From contig OV299793.1 in the NCBI GenBank assembly GCA_923184405.1, positions 1,462,028 to 1,526,027 on the forward strand: DNA of 64,000 nt, written 5' to 3'. The position numbers and the translations under genes were made by a program. Of the stretch, positions 63,251 through 64,000 are shown piece after piece (positions within the stretch are counted from its first letter, which is position 1; the number at the start of each line of letters is the position of its first letter). The stretch is from Neisseria meningitidis (GTDB lineage Bacteria > Pseudomonadota > Gammaproteobacteria > Burkholderiales > Neisseriaceae). Under the pieces are notes generated by a model. The model saw nothing but the letters and a program-made list of their open reading frames with translations, was not told the DNA's origin and did no database searches.

Positions 63251-63815
63251 ATGTTATTGCAAACATCCTTCCATTCGCCCATTGCCTTTTGCGGAAGGCA
63301 CTTCCCGAAGGCGGCAATGCACTGGACGGCACCGCCGGCAACGGACACGACACCCTTTTCTCGCACAAACCGCAGGCATCCGGGGGAAAGTGTGGGCAGT
63401 CGACATCCAGCCGCAAGCCCTGAACAACACTCGATGCCGTCTGCAGGAAGCAGGTTACAAGCAATGTACGGTTCATCTTGGACGGACATGAAAACCTGAA
63501 GCAATATATTCCAGAGCCGCTGGATGCAGCCATTTTCAATTTCGGCTGGCTGCCCGGCGGGGACAAAAGCCTTACCACCCGCACGGAAACCAGCATTGCC
63601 GCCCTTTCTGCAACCTTATCCCTACTGAAAGAAAACGGTATGCTTATTGCCGTCCTCTATCCGGGACACGAAAACGGCAAACAGGAGGCAGAAGCCGTCG
63701 GACAATGGGCAAAAACCTGCCTCAAGAACAGTTTGCCGTTTTACGTTACGGCTTTACCAACCGGAAAAACAACCCAACCTATCTGTTGGCATTTGAAAAA
63801 CTACGTCAAAAATAA
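63251..63815 (+). pseudogene. class I SAM methyltransferase, MnmM/YtqB (rRNA_methylase) family, frameshifted
   Basis: ATG 63251 reads MLLQTS. Then an ALDGTAGNGHDT-type SAM-binding loop in shifted frames near 63320-63350, KVWAVDIQPQALNNTRCRLQ, and an open stretch GHENLKQYIPEPLDAAIFNF, GWLPGGDKSLTTRTETSIAA and MLIAVLYPGHENGKQEAEAV. The FNFGWLPGGDK segment is characteristic of the family (Pfam rRNA_methylase), which modifies tRNA wobble uridine in some bacteria. It ends LAFEKLRQK at TAA 63813. The substrate is inferred from the family only. Confidence 0.8.
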
Positions 63816-63868
63816 CTGTTTGCGGTAAAATAAGCCGATTCAAACCCTTATTTTGATAAGAGCCGACC

Positions 63869-64000
63869 ATGCAGTATCTGTTTGTCAAATACAGCCACCA
63901 AATCTTCGTTACCATCACCATTTTGGTATTCAACATCCGTATTTTCCTACTTTGGAAAAATCCATAAAAGCCCTTGGTCGGCTTTTGGAAGGCACTGCCA
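63869..64000 (+). pseudogene. SirB2-family membrane protein, N-terminal part, cut by the window end
   Basis: ATG 63869 reads MQYLFVKYSHQIFVTITIL and a hydrophobic helix, then a TAA at about 63965 within NP, and KPLVGFWKALP. The pattern K-Y-x-H-x-x-F at the N-terminus fits SirB2 proteins, which are small integral membrane proteins of unknown function. The gene continues beyond the window. Confidence 0.6.

Overview
The window is chromosomal DNA of a Neisseria species close to N. meningitidis, N. gonorrhoeae or N. lactamica. The evidence is the 12-mer DNA uptake sequence (ATGCCGTCTGAA and its complement) in dozens of copies, many as inverted pairs after genes, three Correia repeat enclosed elements, and the gene content and order. 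I recognised the genes from remembered protein families; no search was run.

Layout. 1-9450: purA and hisZ (-); norM, murB, a tetR-type regulator, a YeeZ-type epimerase, ubiJ, nadK and rluF (+). 9450-11420: a degraded second image of rluF and of the nfsB 3' end, then nfsB (-). 11530-20100: folE2 (-), metB (+), hemB and yhbY (-), rlmE, ftsH, ratA, rnfH, pth, a small unknown gene and a VanZ-like gene (+). 20319-24007: a DASS/SLC13 transporter, ppiB and a phosphohexomutase (+). 24027-26319: a three-gene polar amino-acid ABC transporter (-). 26601-32357: a DyP peroxidase, a Correia element, recB, a rhodanese and a DUF302 gene (+). 32629-39346: radA, hemE, hemY, hemX and hemD (-). 39364-45081: a small periplasmic gene, a DUF2322-like gene, upp, grxD, an unknown CPRC gene, tatD, pilZ, holB and pilU (-). 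45246-49038: mtnN, lepA and lepB (+). 49298-53228: an EamA transporter, a Correia element, cysK, a membrane protein and dapF (-). 53369-54355: a small unknown reading frame and a SafE/TauE-like gene (+). 54428-57649: pnp and purC (-). 57855-58879: rmlD and a Correia element (+). 59218-61385: a small gene, bfd, xerD and bcp (-). 61797-64000: pbpG, hfq, a YtqB-type methyltransferase and the start of a SirB2 gene (+).

The dominant oddity is sequence quality. Of about 55 genes only hemB and hfq read through without a lesion. Essential genes such as purA, murB, nadK, ftsH, pth, hemE, holB and lepB are all broken by indels and nonsense codons, yet protein similarity stays high on both sides of most breaks. 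Badly degraded blocks alternate with near-perfect blocks and tend to be rich in A and C on the + strand whichever way the genes run. At two places (rluF/nfsB and radA) the same gene appears twice with the degraded ends facing each other, as expected when overlapping low-quality contig ends are abutted instead of merged. I therefore read most 'pseudogenes' here as damaged copies of normally functional genes (sequencing or assembly error) rather than biological decay; the sequence alone cannot prove it. Entries typed 'pseudogene' mean only that the reading frame as given is broken.

Functionally this is a core-genome housekeeping segment: purine synthesis and salvage, haem synthesis, methionine and cysteine synthesis, peptidoglycan and membrane quality control, DNA repair, translation factors and type IV pilus accessory genes. 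I saw no prophage, CRISPR array, restriction system, tRNA, rRNA or other mobile cargo, and no convincing new biological system.
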